This document shows positions 35,052 to 43,325 of a stretch of DNA of 64,000 nt, one piece after another. The translations under genes and the position numbers were made by a program. Position 1 is the stretch's first letter, and each line of letters starts with the position of its first letter. The notes beneath the pieces are model-generated. The model did not search any database, was not told the origin of the DNA, and worked only from the letters and a program-made list of their open reading frames with translations. Source of the DNA: Neisseria brasiliensis (GTDB taxonomy: Bacteria > Pseudomonadota > Gammaproteobacteria > Burkholderiales > Neisseriaceae); the NCBI RefSeq assembly GCF_009671065.1, contig NZ_CP046027.1:992001-1056000 (forward strand), given 5' to 3'.

Positions 35052-36155
35052 TTACACACCCTGTTTCAAACTGGCTTCGATAAAGCCGTCTAAATCGCCG
35101 TCCAATACGGCTTTGGTATTGCCGACTTCGTAGCCGGTGCGCAAGTCTTTAATGCGTGACGAATCCAGCACATACGATCGGATTTGGCTGCCCCAACCCA
35201 CATCGGATTTGCCTTCTTCCAAGGCTTGTTTTTCTTCGTTGCGTTTGCGCATTTCCAAGTCATACAACTTGGCTTTCAACATATCCATCGCCGCGGCTTT
35301 GTTGGCATGTTGCGAACGGTCGTTTTGGCATTGCACCACGATGCCGGTCGGCTCGTGGGTAATGCGCACGGCGGAGTCGGTTTTGTTGATGTGCTGACCG
35401 CCGGCGCCGGACGCGCGGTAGGTGTCGATGCGCAAATCGGCTGGGTTGATTTCTACTTCGATGCTGTCGTCGATTTCAGGATAGACAAACACCGATGAAA
35501 ACGAGGTGTGGCGTTTGTTGTTCGAGTCAAACGGCGAGTAGCGCACCAAGCGGTGCACGCCGGTTTCGGTGCGCAACAGGCCGTAGGCGTATTCGCCTTC
35601 CAAGCGGATGGTAGCGCGGTTGATGCCGGCGATTTCGCCCTCGTCTTCTTCCAAGATTTCCACTTTGAAGCCGCGGCGTTCGGCAAAACGCGAATACATG
35701 CGCAGCAACATGCCCGCCCAGTCTTCTGCTTCGGTACCGCCCGCACCGGCGGTGATGTCGATAAAGCAGTTATTCGGGTCGGCCGGCTGGTTAAACATCC
35801 GCTTGAATTCGAGGTCGGCCATTTGTTTTTCCAAACCGACCACGTCTTCCTGCACGGCGGCAAAACCTTCTTCGTCGTTTTCTTCAACCGCCATTTCAAT
35901 CAGCATGCGGTTGTCGTCGATGCCGGTGGCGATGTTGTCCAGCGTCAACACGATGCCTTCGAGAATTTTGCGCTCTTTGCCGATTTCTTGAGCTTTTTTC
36001 GGGTCGTTCCACAATTCGGGATCTTCCGACAAACCGATTACTTCTTCCAAGCGGTCTTTTTTGCCTTGGTAATCCATATACACGCGGATGTCGGCGCTGC
36101 GCTGTTCCAAATCGTCTAAGGTGTTGTTCAACTGATTAATAACTTCAGCTTCCAT
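35052..36155 (-). CDS. prfB: Peptide chain release factor 2, without programmed frameshift
   Basis: A 367-aa release factor that recognises UGA and UAA. The catalytic GGQ is in YRASGAGGQHINKTDSAVR near residue 245, and the codon-recognition loop lies upstream in FDSNNKRHTSFSSVFVYPE. In E. coli the frame is interrupted after about 25 codons by an in-frame UGA that needs a +1 shift. Here the corresponding stretch reads VYMDYQGKKDRLEEV continuously, so autoregulatory frameshifting is absent. It is a single gene with a DUS terminator at each side. Confidence 0.96.
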   Translation of the reverse strand: MEAEVINQLNNTLDDLEQRSADIRVYMDYQGKKDRLEEVIGLSEDPELWNDPKKAQEIGKERKILEGIVLTLDNIATGIDDNRMLIEMAVEENDEEGFAAVQEDVVGLEKQMADLEFKRMFNQPADPNNCFIDITAGAGGTEAEDWAGMLLRMYSRFAERRGFKVEILEEDEGEIAGINRATIRLEGEYAYGLLRTETGVHRLVRYSPFDSNNKRHTSFSSVFVYPEIDDSIEVEINPADLRIDTYRASGAGGQHINKTDSAVRITHEPTGIVVQCQNDRSQHANKAAAMDMLKAKLYDLEMRKRNEEKQALEEGKSDVGWGSQIRSYVLDSSRIKDLRTGYEVGNTKAVLDGDLDGFIEASLKQGV

Positions 36156-36236
36156 GATTTTCTTGTGCTTTCAAAATTTTAGGGGCGTATTGTACTGGAT
36201 TTGCGTGGTTTTTTCTATATGGCAAAACCAGGTAAC

Positions 36237-36270
36237 AGGCCGTCTGAAACATGGTTTTTCAGACGGCCTC
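36237..36270. terminator. DUS inverted-repeat terminator
   Basis: AGGCCGTCTGAAACATG pairs with the complementary arm ending GACGGCCT; it ends the patatin gene on the minus strand. Confidence 0.8.
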
Positions 36271-36275
36271 AAACC

Positions 36276-37184
36276 TCAATACTGATACGCCGACAATTTG
36301 CGTTTGATTTCCGGCAAAGCGGCGCGGGCGGCTTGTTCGCCCATTTGGATGGCGCGTTTTTTCTGGTCAAAGCCGCCGATGGAACCCAATTCCAACACCT
36401 GCGGCTTAATGACCACGCTGGCTTTGCCCAATTCGTTTTGCAGCGAGGTGGTGCTCATGATGTTGAGCGTTTGGTCGAGATACGAGAAGAAATCGCGGCT
36501 GACGTTTTTCACTGGTTTAGCGGAAATATCCACTGCAATCACAAAATTTGCGCCGCGGTTTTTGGCAGCGGTTACCGGCACGGGTTGCGACAAACCGCCG
36601 TCAACATAGCGTCGGCCGCCGATAACCACAGGCTGGAACACGTTCGGAATCGAAGCCGAGGCGCGCACGGCTTGACCGGCATTGCCACGGCTGAACTCCA
36701 CCGCTTTGCCGCTTTCAAAATCGGTGGCCACGGCGGCGAATTTGCGTGGGAAGCGTTCCATCGGTTTGTCGCCGACTTTTTGATTGATGTAGCTTTGCAG
36801 TTTTTCGCCTTTGATGAAACCGCTGGTCGAGAGCGTTAAATCCACCAAATCGGTTTTGCCTAAAATTTCGGCTTCCAATTCCAAGCGGTCGGGCGACATG
36901 CCCGAAGCGTACAGGCTGCCGACAATCGAGCCTGCCGATGTGCCGCTCACGACATGCACGGGAATGCCGTTTTCCTGCAAGACTTTGATGATGCCGATGT
37001 GGGCAAAGCCTTTCGATGCACCGCCGCCGAGTGCCAAACCGATAACGGCTTTGGGTTTGGCTTTGACAACGGGTTTCGGCGTGGCCACCGGTTGGTTTTT
37101 CGGCGAATCGGTGGTACAGGCGGCTAAAGCCAGCGCGCCGGCAGACAGCAACACATAACGGAATGCGGTAGGGAACAGGTTCAT
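36276..37184 (-). CDS. Patatin-like phospholipase, lipoprotein (RssA/NTE type)
   Basis: A 302-aa probable lipoprotein. The signal peptide MNLFPTAFRYVLLSAGALAL ends in the lipobox LAAC, so Cys23 is the likely lipidation site. The patatin domain has the oxyanion-hole segment GLALGGGASKGFAHIG, the nucleophile motif GTSAGS and the catalytic dyad Asp in VDGGLSQPVPV. Such enzymes hydrolyse acyl chains of lipids; the substrate here is unknown. It is a single gene, with an AT-dialect DUS hairpin upstream. Confidence 0.85.
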   Translation of the reverse strand: MNLFPTAFRYVLLSAGALALAACTTDSPKNQPVATPKPVVKAKPKAVIGLALGGGASKGFAHIGIIKVLQENGIPVHVVSGTSAGSIVGSLYASGMSPDRLELEAEILGKTDLVDLTLSTSGFIKGEKLQSYINQKVGDKPMERFPRKFAAVATDFESGKAVEFSRGNAGQAVRASASIPNVFQPVVIGGRRYVDGGLSQPVPVTAAKNRGANFVIAVDISAKPVKNVSRDFFSYLDQTLNIMSTTSLQNELGKASVVIKPQVLELGSIGGFDQKKRAIQMGEQAARAALPEIKRKLSAYQY

Positions 37185-37249
37185 GATTTCAGACGGCCTT
37201 TTGATGAATAATCCAGTCGTAGTGGAAAATGAAATTATGGCACAATACG

Positions 37250-37293
37250 AAAATGCCGTCTGAAAATTAATCTAAATTTTCAGACGGCATTTT
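37250..37293. terminator. DUS inverted-repeat terminator (ATGCCGTCTGAA dialect)
   Basis: AAAATGCCGTCTGAAAATT pairs with AATTTTCAGACGGCATTTT. Both arms carry AT instead of AG before the core, unlike most copies in the window. It ends the ABC exporter gene. Confidence 0.83.
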
Positions 37294-37311
37294 ATTTGAT
37301 GCTTAAAGACT

Positions 37312-39168
37312 TTAGCTTTGGTGCCATTCCACGTTTTCACTCAAGAAACCGCCGCTTTGGTGTGACCATAATTTGGCATACAAACCATTTTTAGCCAGCA
37401 ATTCGGCGTGTGAGCCTTCTTCGATGATGCGGCCTTTGTCCAGCACAATCAGGCGGTCCATCGCGGCGATGGTGGATAAGCGGTGGGCAATGGCAATGAC
37501 GGTTTTATTCTCCATCATTTTATCGAGGCTTTCCTGAATCGCCACTTCCACTTCAGAATCCAACGCGCTGGTGGCTTCATCAAGCAACAGAATCGGCGCA
37601 TCTTTCAGCATCACGCGGGCGATAGCAATGCGTTGGCGTTGGCCGCCGGAAAGTTTCACACCGCGCTCGCCGACGTGGGCATCGTAGCCGCGGCGGCCTT
37701 TGGCATCGGAAAGATTGGGAATGAAGTCGGCCGCTTCGGCACGCTCGGCGGCTTGGTACATTTCTTCATCGCTGGCATCAGGGCGGCCGTAGATGATGTT
37801 GTCGCGCACGGAGCGGTGCAGCAACGATGTGTCTTGTGTTACCAAGCCGATTTGCGCACGCAGGCTTTCTTGGGTGACGTCGTTTACATTCTGACCGTCA
37901 ATCGAAATGCTGCCGCTTTGCGGTTCGTAAAAGCGCAACAGCAGATTGACGATGGTCGATTTGCCCGCACCGCTGCGGCCGATTAAACCGACTTTCTCAC
38001 CCGGCTTGATGGTCAGGTTAAAACCATTGAGCAACGGTTTGCCGGTTTCATAAGAGAAATCGACATGCTCGAATTTAATCTGGCCATGATCGACTTTAAG
38101 CGGCAGCGCTTTGGGTTTGTCGAGAATGGTGTGCGGCTTGGTCAGGGTCGACATGCCGTCGTTGACGGTACCGATGTTTTCAAACAGGCGCGCCGATTCC
38201 CACATGATGTATTGCGACAAACCGTTGACGCGCAGAGCCATGGCGGTGGCAGTGGCTACCGCACCCACGCCGACCGAGCCTTGCTGCCACAACCAAATAC
38301 CCAAAGCGGCAGTGGAAAGCGTCAGCGCGGTGTTCACGAGGAAGCTGCAAGTGTGCAGCAACGTGGTCAAACGCATTTGCGCGTGAACCGTCACCATAAA
38401 TTCCTGCATCGACTGCTTGGCATACGCCGCTTCACGCGCGCCGTGGGAAAACAGTTTGACGGTGGTGATGTTGGAATAGGCATCGGTGATGCGGCCGGTC
38501 ATCAGGCTGCGGGCATCGGCTTGGGCGGCGGCGGTTTTGCCCAGCTTGGGAATCAGGAAACGCATCACCAGCGAGAAGCCGATAATCCAACCGAGAAACG
38601 GCAGCAGCAAGCGTGAATCGAGCGCCACCAAAATCACGCCGGAAGTGATGAAATACACCAGCACATACACCACCATATCGGCAATGGTCATCACGGCATC
38701 ACGCAAGGCCAGTGCGGTTTGCATCACCTTGGCCGACACGCGTCCGGCAAATTCATCTTGGTAAAAACCCAAGCTTTGATTGAGCATCAGGCGGTGGAAA
38801 TTCCAGCGCAAACGCATCGGGAACACGCCTTGCAGCGTTTGCAGGCGCAGGTTGGATGCAAAAAACGTCCACACCATCGAAAACAGCATCATCGCCACCA
38901 TGCCCGCCAGCGCCCAGCCTTTTTCGGCAAACAGCGTTTCGGGTGTGTATTGGCCGAGCCAATCAACGACCTTACCCATAAATTGGAACAGCAAGGCTTC
39001 CATCACGCCGATCACTGCCGTCGCCAACGCCAGCACCACTATCCATTTGCGCACGCCGTCGATGCTGCTCCAAATGAAACGCCACAAGCCCTTTTCCGGC
39101 GTGGTGGGCGCATCGGCCGGATAGGGATCGATACGCGATTCAAACCATGAAAATATTTTATTAATCAT
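37312..39168 (-). CDS. ABC transporter, fused permease/ATPase (exporter type)
   Basis: A 618-aa half-transporter with an N-terminal membrane domain of six helices (to about residue 340) and a C-terminal ATPase. Walker A is GLIGRSGAGKSTIV, the signature VKLSGGQRQRIAIARVML, and Walker B ILLLDEATSALDSEVEVA. It resembles lipid and multidrug exporters of the MsbA/MdlB-like branch; substrate is unknown. I start at MINKIFSWFESRID; the frame extends 16 codons upstream but runs into a DUS. It is a single gene, so it probably acts as a homodimer or with a partner elsewhere. Confidence 0.88.
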   Translation of the reverse strand: MINKIFSWFESRIDPYPADAPTTPEKGLWRFIWSSIDGVRKWIVVLALATAVIGVMEALLFQFMGKVVDWLGQYTPETLFAEKGWALAGMVAMMLFSMVWTFFASNLRLQTLQGVFPMRLRWNFHRLMLNQSLGFYQDEFAGRVSAKVMQTALALRDAVMTIADMVVYVLVYFITSGVILVALDSRLLLPFLGWIIGFSLVMRFLIPKLGKTAAAQADARSLMTGRITDAYSNITTVKLFSHGAREAAYAKQSMQEFMVTVHAQMRLTTLLHTCSFLVNTALTLSTAALGIWLWQQGSVGVGAVATATAMALRVNGLSQYIMWESARLFENIGTVNDGMSTLTKPHTILDKPKALPLKVDHGQIKFEHVDFSYETGKPLLNGFNLTIKPGEKVGLIGRSGAGKSTIVNLLLRFYEPQSGSISIDGQNVNDVTQESLRAQIGLVTQDTSLLHRSVRDNIIYGRPDASDEEMYQAAERAEAADFIPNLSDAKGRRGYDAHVGERGVKLSGGQRQRIAIARVMLKDAPILLLDEATSALDSEVEVAIQESLDKMMENKTVIAIAHRLSTIAAMDRLIVLDKGRIIEEGSHAELLAKNGLYAKLWSHQSGGFLSENVEWHQS

Positions 39169-39194
39169 CTTGTTATGTGTTTTTTGAAAATCAA

Positions 39195-39240
39195 ATGTTT
39201 CAGACGGCCTTTGCAATAGAGCAGGCCGTCTGAAACATTT
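39195..39240. terminator. DUS inverted-repeat terminator
   Basis: AAATGTTTCAGACGGCCT pairs with AGGCCGTCTGAAACATTT around a 10-base loop; it ends the small lipoprotein gene on the minus strand. Confidence 0.85.
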
Positions 39241-39334
39241 TGAGAAAAAGTTTTAGAACATGTCTGTGAAAACGATATGGGTAATTTTACTGGAAAAACA
39301 AGGCCAAGGCAAATGTTTTACCCGAAACCACACA

Positions 39335-39568
39335 TCAATCATAGTGCTCATATCGGCGCGGATAAGCCGGATAGCCTGCCGGATAACCCACCGGCGTGCT
39401 GTCTTGATAGATCACGGTTGTGCCCGGCGGCGCATTGACGTTAACGGTTTTGTGAATCACCGTTTCCGAACGCATCGGCAAATCAAGCACGGCGGTGCGG
39501 CCGTAGGGCGTTTCGTGGTACACGCAGCCGCTGAGTAAAATGAGTGTGGTGAACAAATGCGGTTTCAT
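39335..39568 (-). CDS. Small hypothetical lipoprotein (77 aa)
   Basis: The N-terminus MKPHLFTTLILLSGCVYHET has a short signal and the lipobox LSGC, so Cys15 is the likely lipidated residue. The mature part is rich in Pro, Tyr and Gly, including PVGYPAGYPAYPRRYEHYD at the C-terminus, and looks unstructured and surface- or periplasm-exposed. It lies in tandem with ruvA but between two DUS terminators, so it is transcribed alone. I do not recognise a family; function unknown. Confidence 0.68.
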   Translation of the reverse strand: MKPHLFTTLILLSGCVYHETPYGRTAVLDLPMRSETVIHKTVNVNAPPGTTVIYQDSTPVGYPAGYPAYPRRYEHYD

Positions 39569-39599
39569 GATTTGGCTCTAAGCGAAAATGAAAAGATTA

Positions 39600-39636
39600 A
39601 AAAGGCCGTCTGAAGAACGATTTTTCAGACGGCCTG
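39600..39636. terminator. DUS inverted-repeat terminator
   Basis: AAAGGCCGTCTGAAGAACG with the complementary arm TTTTTCAGACGGCCT; it ends ruvA on the minus strand. Confidence 0.83.
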
Positions 39637-39639
39637 CCA

Positions 39640-40224
39640 TTACTTCAGCAAATTCTTCAAGGCCAAACGCACGCCTTCGCCGACGTCGGTGCCTTTCGGA
39701 ATGCCTTTTACCGCCGCTTTGGCTTCGCGCTCATTGTAGCCCAAGGCCAGCAGCGTGCTGACAATATCGTCGGTTTCGTCTGCGCTCGGAGCTGGGGCAA
39801 ACAGGCTGTCTGAAATATTTTCCGACACCAATTTTCCGCGCAATTCCAACACCATGCGCTCGGCGGTTTTCTTGCCGATACCGGGCGCGGAAGACAGACG
39901 TTTCACGTCTTCTTCGGCCACGGCTTGTGCCAATTCGTCGGCATTCATGGCCGATAAAATGCCCAAAGCGGTTTTGGCACCGATGCCGCTCACTTTCACC
40001 AATTGCCGGAAAGTCGCCCGCTCGGCTGCGGTGGCAAAACCAAACAGCAAATGCGCATCTTCACGCACCACCAATTGGGTATAAAGCTGCACGGTTTCAT
40101 TCAACGCAGGCAGGTTGTAAAAAGTTTGCATCGATACATCGACTTCATAGCCGACGCCGTTAACATCAATGACGATTTGCGGCGGCTGTTTTTCGATGAG
40201 TTTGCCGGTGAGTCTGCTGATCAT
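39640..40224 (-). CDS. ruvA: Holliday junction branch migration protein RuvA
   Basis: A 194-aa protein that forms the tetramer clamping Holliday junctions for RuvB. The OB-fold N-terminus is MISRLTGKLIEKQPPQIVID. The two helix-hairpin-helix motifs are LVKVSGIGAKTALGIL and LSSAPGIGKKTAERMV, and the C-terminal RuvB-binding domain is DDIVSTLLALGYNEREA. The start at 40224 gives this standard N-terminus; the frame extends 37 codons upstream without family similarity. ruvB and ruvC are not adjacent. Confidence 0.95.
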   Translation of the reverse strand: MISRLTGKLIEKQPPQIVIDVNGVGYEVDVSMQTFYNLPALNETVQLYTQLVVREDAHLLFGFATAAERATFRQLVKVSGIGAKTALGILSAMNADELAQAVAEEDVKRLSSAPGIGKKTAERMVLELRGKLVSENISDSLFAPAPSADETDDIVSTLLALGYNEREAKAAVKGIPKGTDVGEGVRLALKNLLK

Positions 40225-40627
40225 AAAAAGCTCTGGGTTAAGTGGAAAAGGCCGTCTGAAATCGGCAAGTTGGATATGCCTACCGACTGATTGGAGTTTA
40301 CTTTTCCGCCGTGTTGGCCGACCGGCAGAAAACATCTTTTATTTTATCAAATTTTCTGATACGCCGTTGCTCTGTTCCTCATCAAAGCGGCTGCCGATAA
40401 AAATAATCTTCTCAACAAACCACCTTTTGTCGCGAAAAAATACCTTCCATTTATATTCAAATAATTTAAAACTGCAAAATTTATTGCCTAATAGTTATGT
40501 TTTAAATTTATAAATTCATGTTTTATATTAAATTGGAACTATTACTTTAATATTCAATCGAACTCAAGATAGTTCGATTTTGGTCGGATTCTTCACTTCT
40601 ATATGTACCTTAATGAAAGGATGATTT
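40225..40627. other. Long divergent intergenic region, AT-rich on the right side
   Basis: It holds one DUS near 40247, then AT-rich DNA from about 40420 to 40560 with no reading frame I recognise. An inverted repeat at 40556-40579 (separate entry) lies 49 bases before the next start codon. Confidence 0.5.
40556..40579. promoter_or_regulatory. 9-bp inverted repeat upstream of the acidic repeat protein gene
   Basis: AATCGAACT and AGTTCGATT are perfect complements separated by CAAGAT. The site lies 49 bases upstream of the ATG at 40628 within AT-rich promoter-like DNA. It is not followed by a T-run, so a repressor operator or a 5' UTR hairpin is more likely than a terminator. The binding protein is unknown. 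Confidence 0.45.
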
Positions 40628-41341
40628 ATGGCCGCAAACACCAGCACCCGCCTGCAAATGATTTTTGATATGTACGGCGTGGACATTGCAAAATTAAATC
40701 CGTCTGCTCCGGCTGAAAATGAAACCGGCAGAAATATTCCCGATATTCCTGTGCTTGATTTTAGTGATGGTCAACCATTCGTTCCCGATCCAACCTACGG
40801 CGATTTTATGCCTGTAGATGTTGAGCGGCCTGATGGCTCTGCAAACCATGGTCAACCTGATATTCCAGTTCTCGATTTTAGCGATGGCCAGCCTTTTGTT
40901 CCCGACCCGATTTACGGCGATTTTATGCCGGTAGATGTTGAACGGCCCGATGGCTCTGCAAACCACGGCCAGCCTGATATTCCGGTAGTTGATTTTAGCG
41001 ACGACCAACCTTTTGTTCCCGACCCGACTTATGGTGATTTTATGCCGGTGAATGTTGAGCGGCCTGATGGCGCCGAAAATACGGTTGGCGATTATCCGGC
41101 ATTTATCTACGATCCTGTTTACGGTGAATTTATGCTGACCAACTTAGAGCGCCCGCAAAAAGACGCTTATGTCGATTCCATTTTGGATAGCGAAGCTGAG
41201 CAACTGCCAGGCGCGGACAGTGTATTTTCGCAACCTGCGGCCACGGAAACCGGCTCCAGCGCCATCGGAGCGAACCTACTCAATACCCCTTACGAAGATG
41301 ACACGGCCACCATTGCCGCTGCAAATGCTGCCATCGTGTAA
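40628..41341 (+). CDS. Acidic tandem-repeat protein of unknown function
   Basis: A 237-aa strongly acidic protein with no signal peptide or membrane segment. Residues 1-37 are unique (STRLQMIFDMYGVDIAKLN). Then come three 39-residue repeats starting at residues 38, 77 and 116, each of the form PDIPVLDFSDGQPFVPDP and then YGDFMPVDVERPDG. A decayed fourth copy follows, with YDPVYGEFMLTNLERP around 159-174, and an Asp/Ala-rich tail ends AATETGSSAIGANLL and AAANAAIV. AAAGG lies 7 bases before the ATG. I recognise no family. The repeats suggest binding or a structural/secreted role, but this is a guess. Confidence 0.75.
   Translation: MAANTSTRLQMIFDMYGVDIAKLNPSAPAENETGRNIPDIPVLDFSDGQPFVPDPTYGDFMPVDVERPDGSANHGQPDIPVLDFSDGQPFVPDPIYGDFMPVDVERPDGSANHGQPDIPVVDFSDDQPFVPDPTYGDFMPVNVERPDGAENTVGDYPAFIYDPVYGEFMLTNLERPQKDAYVDSILDSEAEQLPGADSVFSQPAATETGSSAIGANLLNTPYEDDTATIAAANAAIV
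40739..41089 (+). repeat. Three 117-bp in-frame tandem repeats
   Basis: Units begin at 40739, 40856 and 40973. They differ at many synonymous sites but few amino acids, for example Thr/Ile at unit position 19, which implies selection on the protein rather than very recent duplication. Confidence 0.85.
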
Positions 41342-41358
41342 TCGGTTTAATACGACGT

Positions 41359-41396
41359 AAAAGGCCGTCTGAAAACAATATTTTTCAGACGGCCTA
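41359..41396. terminator. DUS inverted-repeat terminator
   Basis: AAAAGGCCGTCTGAAAA pairs with the arm TTTTTCAGACGGCCT; bidirectional between convergent genes. Confidence 0.85.
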
Positions 41397-41417
41397 ATCC
41401 TTTTTTCTATTTCATCA

Positions 41418-41804
41418 TCAATTTTCTTCCAGCAACACCACCGTCAATTCCCGCTCCGGTTCGCTGGCCAGTTGCTTAGGCAAGGCTTTATTTACTTGGC
41501 GGATATCACGCAAAAATTCGCGCTCTACATATTGCACACGCTGGGTCAATTTATCGTGCAGCAAACCGGCTTTAACCGCCAAATGCGTGGTCCAAGTATT
41601 CTGCGGCGTAGCAGCAGTATCGGCTTTACCTTGCTGTTGTAATTCAACGATGTATTCTGCCGTCTCGCTGTCGAAACCGGACACCACCAAGTGCCGCGCC
41701 AGCTCATTTTGATAATACAGCGGATTGATTTCCTGACGGCGAAATTGTTGGTTTACGGCTTCAAATTCAGCCAAGGTCAGGTGGTAAATACTAAACGATA
41801 GCAT
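41418..41804 (-). CDS. Hypothetical protein (128 aa)
   Basis: A soluble, mostly helical protein with no signal peptide. Segments such as LAEFEAVNQQFRRQEINPLY, then FDSETAEYIVELQQQGKAD and LLHDKLTQRVQYVEREFLRD suggest a helical bundle or coiled-coil character. It has good Neisseria-like codon use and a DUS terminator at its end, so it is likely a resident gene. It is upstream of a DUS and separate from rlpA. No family recognised. Confidence 0.65.
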   Translation of the reverse strand: MLSFSIYHLTLAEFEAVNQQFRRQEINPLYYQNELARHLVVSGFDSETAEYIVELQQQGKADTAATPQNTWTTHLAVKAGLLHDKLTQRVQYVEREFLRDIRQVNKALPKQLASEPERELTVVLLEEN

Positions 41805-41854
41805 CGGTTATCCCATGAAAAACGGCCTGCTATGAAAACAGGCCGTCTGAACGA

Positions 41855-42715
41855 TTAAATTGCTGAATCTACGCTGCTGTATGCCAAGCTGCGGACACGG
41901 GTTTCGGCTTCATCCGCACGCTCTTGTGCGGTAAACGGACCCATGCGCACCACGTATTCATGGCTGCGTTTTTCAACCGCCATTTTCGGGCTGGTCAAAG
42001 AAGAAGCCAGCTGTTCGGTTGTGCGGTTGATGTAGGCTTGTGCATCACGCTCGGTACCGAAGGCTTTTAAATCCACATAGATTTCTTGAACCGGTGACAA
42101 GGCAGCAATAGCGGCCGGCGCAGTGTTTTTCGGAGTAACGGCTTTAGGTGCGGCAGCTTGTTGGGTTTTCACACCCGGCACAATTTGCTCGATTTTCACA
42201 TGAGCTGTGCCTTGGTTAATGAAACCAAGTTTCTGCGCGGCGGCTTTGGATAAATCCATCACGCGGTTGCCGTGGAATGGGCCGCGGTCATTCACACGCA
42301 CAATTACGCTTTTGCCGTTGCGGGTGTTGGTCACTTTGGCGTAGCTCGGAATCGGCAGGGTGCGGTGGGCGGCAGTCATGGCGTGCATGTTGTAGCGCTC
42401 GCCGCTGGCAGTTTTGCGGCCGTGGAATTTGCCACCATACCAAGAAGCGTTGCCGCTTTGGCTGAACGACGATACTTTAGTCATCGGTTGGTAACGTTTG
42501 CCTGCTACTTTGTAGCTGCGGTTGGCAGAAGGGTGCAGTTTCTCAGCACGCACGATGGTGTCTTGCTGGGTGACGATGATTTCGTTAGCCTGCTTGGCCA
42601 ACAATGCACCTTTGGCGGTTTGCGCCGATGCGTTACCGATTGAGAAAACGCCGATGGCAACTGCCGTCAGCGTGGCGAATAAAGTATGGTGGCTAAAAGT
42701 CAAAACAAAATCCAT
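41855..42715 (-). CDS. rlpA: Septal ring lytic transglycosylase RlpA-like protein (double-psi beta-barrel plus SPOR)
   Basis: A 286-aa periplasmic protein. The signal peptide contains TLTAVAIGVFSIGNASAQ. The double-psi beta-barrel domain, at about residues 84-180, includes GNASWYGGKFHGRKTASGE, MTAAHRTLPIPSYAKVTN and VRVNDRGPFHGNRVMDLS. These carry the residues used by RlpA to cleave denuded glycan strands at the septum. A SPOR-like C-terminal domain (YVDLKAFGTERDAQAYINR to VRMGPFTAQERADE) would bind those glycans. It has no lipobox cysteine, unlike E. coli RlpA. Start chosen to give the signal peptide. Confidence 0.9.
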   Translation of the reverse strand: MDFVLTFSHHTLFATLTAVAIGVFSIGNASAQTAKGALLAKQANEIIVTQQDTIVRAEKLHPSANRSYKVAGKRYQPMTKVSSFSQSGNASWYGGKFHGRKTASGERYNMHAMTAAHRTLPIPSYAKVTNTRNGKSVIVRVNDRGPFHGNRVMDLSKAAAQKLGFINQGTAHVKIEQIVPGVKTQQAAAPKAVTPKNTAPAAIAALSPVQEIYVDLKAFGTERDAQAYINRTTEQLASSLTSPKMAVEKRSHEYVVRMGPFTAQERADEAETRVRSLAYSSVDSAI

Positions 42716-42796
42716 TCTTGAGTTAATCACGCAAAGCGCCGATGTTTTCAAGAAAACATCGACACTTAAATCACGATTGTTCAGACGGCCTGTTGA

Positions 42797-43261
42797 TTAC
42801 ATCCCGCCCTGATAATCGTTTTGCCGCCATGCTTCAAACAGCATCACAGCAACAGTGTTAGATAAATTCATGCTGCGACTATCCGGCAGCATAGGCAAGC
42901 GAAGCTTTTGCTCGGCTGGCAGGGTATCGAGGATTTCCGCCGGCAAACCGCGCGTTTCAGGGCCAAATAAAAACACATCGCCCGGCCGGAATTCGGCTTT
43001 GTCGGGGCGGGTTTTGCCTTTGGTCGTCAACGCGAAAATGCGGCGGCCTTCAAGCGCTTTCAAGCAGGCTTCGAAATCTTCGTGTACCGTCAGTTTTGCA
43101 AACTCATGATAATCCAAACCCGCGCGCTTCATTTTGGTGGAATCGAGCGGGAATCCGAGTGGTTTGACTAAGTGTAATTCCGCGCCGGTATTGGCGCACA
43201 ATCGGATGATATTACCCGTATTCGGGGGGATTTCAGGTTGATACAAAACAATAGTAAACAT
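42797..43261 (-). CDS. trmL: tRNA (cytidine/uridine-2'-O-)-methyltransferase TrmL
   Basis: A 154-aa SPOUT methyltransferase that 2'-O-methylates the wobble base of tRNA-Leu. The three SPOUT motifs are visible: YQPEIPPNTGNIIRLCANTG near the N-terminus, LFGPETRGLP at about residues 97-106, and LPMLPDSRSMNLSNTVAVML at about 121-140, which forms the knotted SAM site. It is a typical minimal-length SpoU protein with no extra RNA-binding domain. Confidence 0.94.
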   Translation of the reverse strand: MFTIVLYQPEIPPNTGNIIRLCANTGAELHLVKPLGFPLDSTKMKRAGLDYHEFAKLTVHEDFEACLKALEGRRIFALTTKGKTRPDKAEFRPGDVFLFGPETRGLPAEILDTLPAEQKLRLPMLPDSRSMNLSNTVAVMLFEAWRQNDYQGGM

Positions 43262-43325
43262 ATAAATCAGTCACTTAGCAGTCAGACAAGATGCCACAGC
43301 ATCGTGGCGGTGTCAAAATTTTTAG

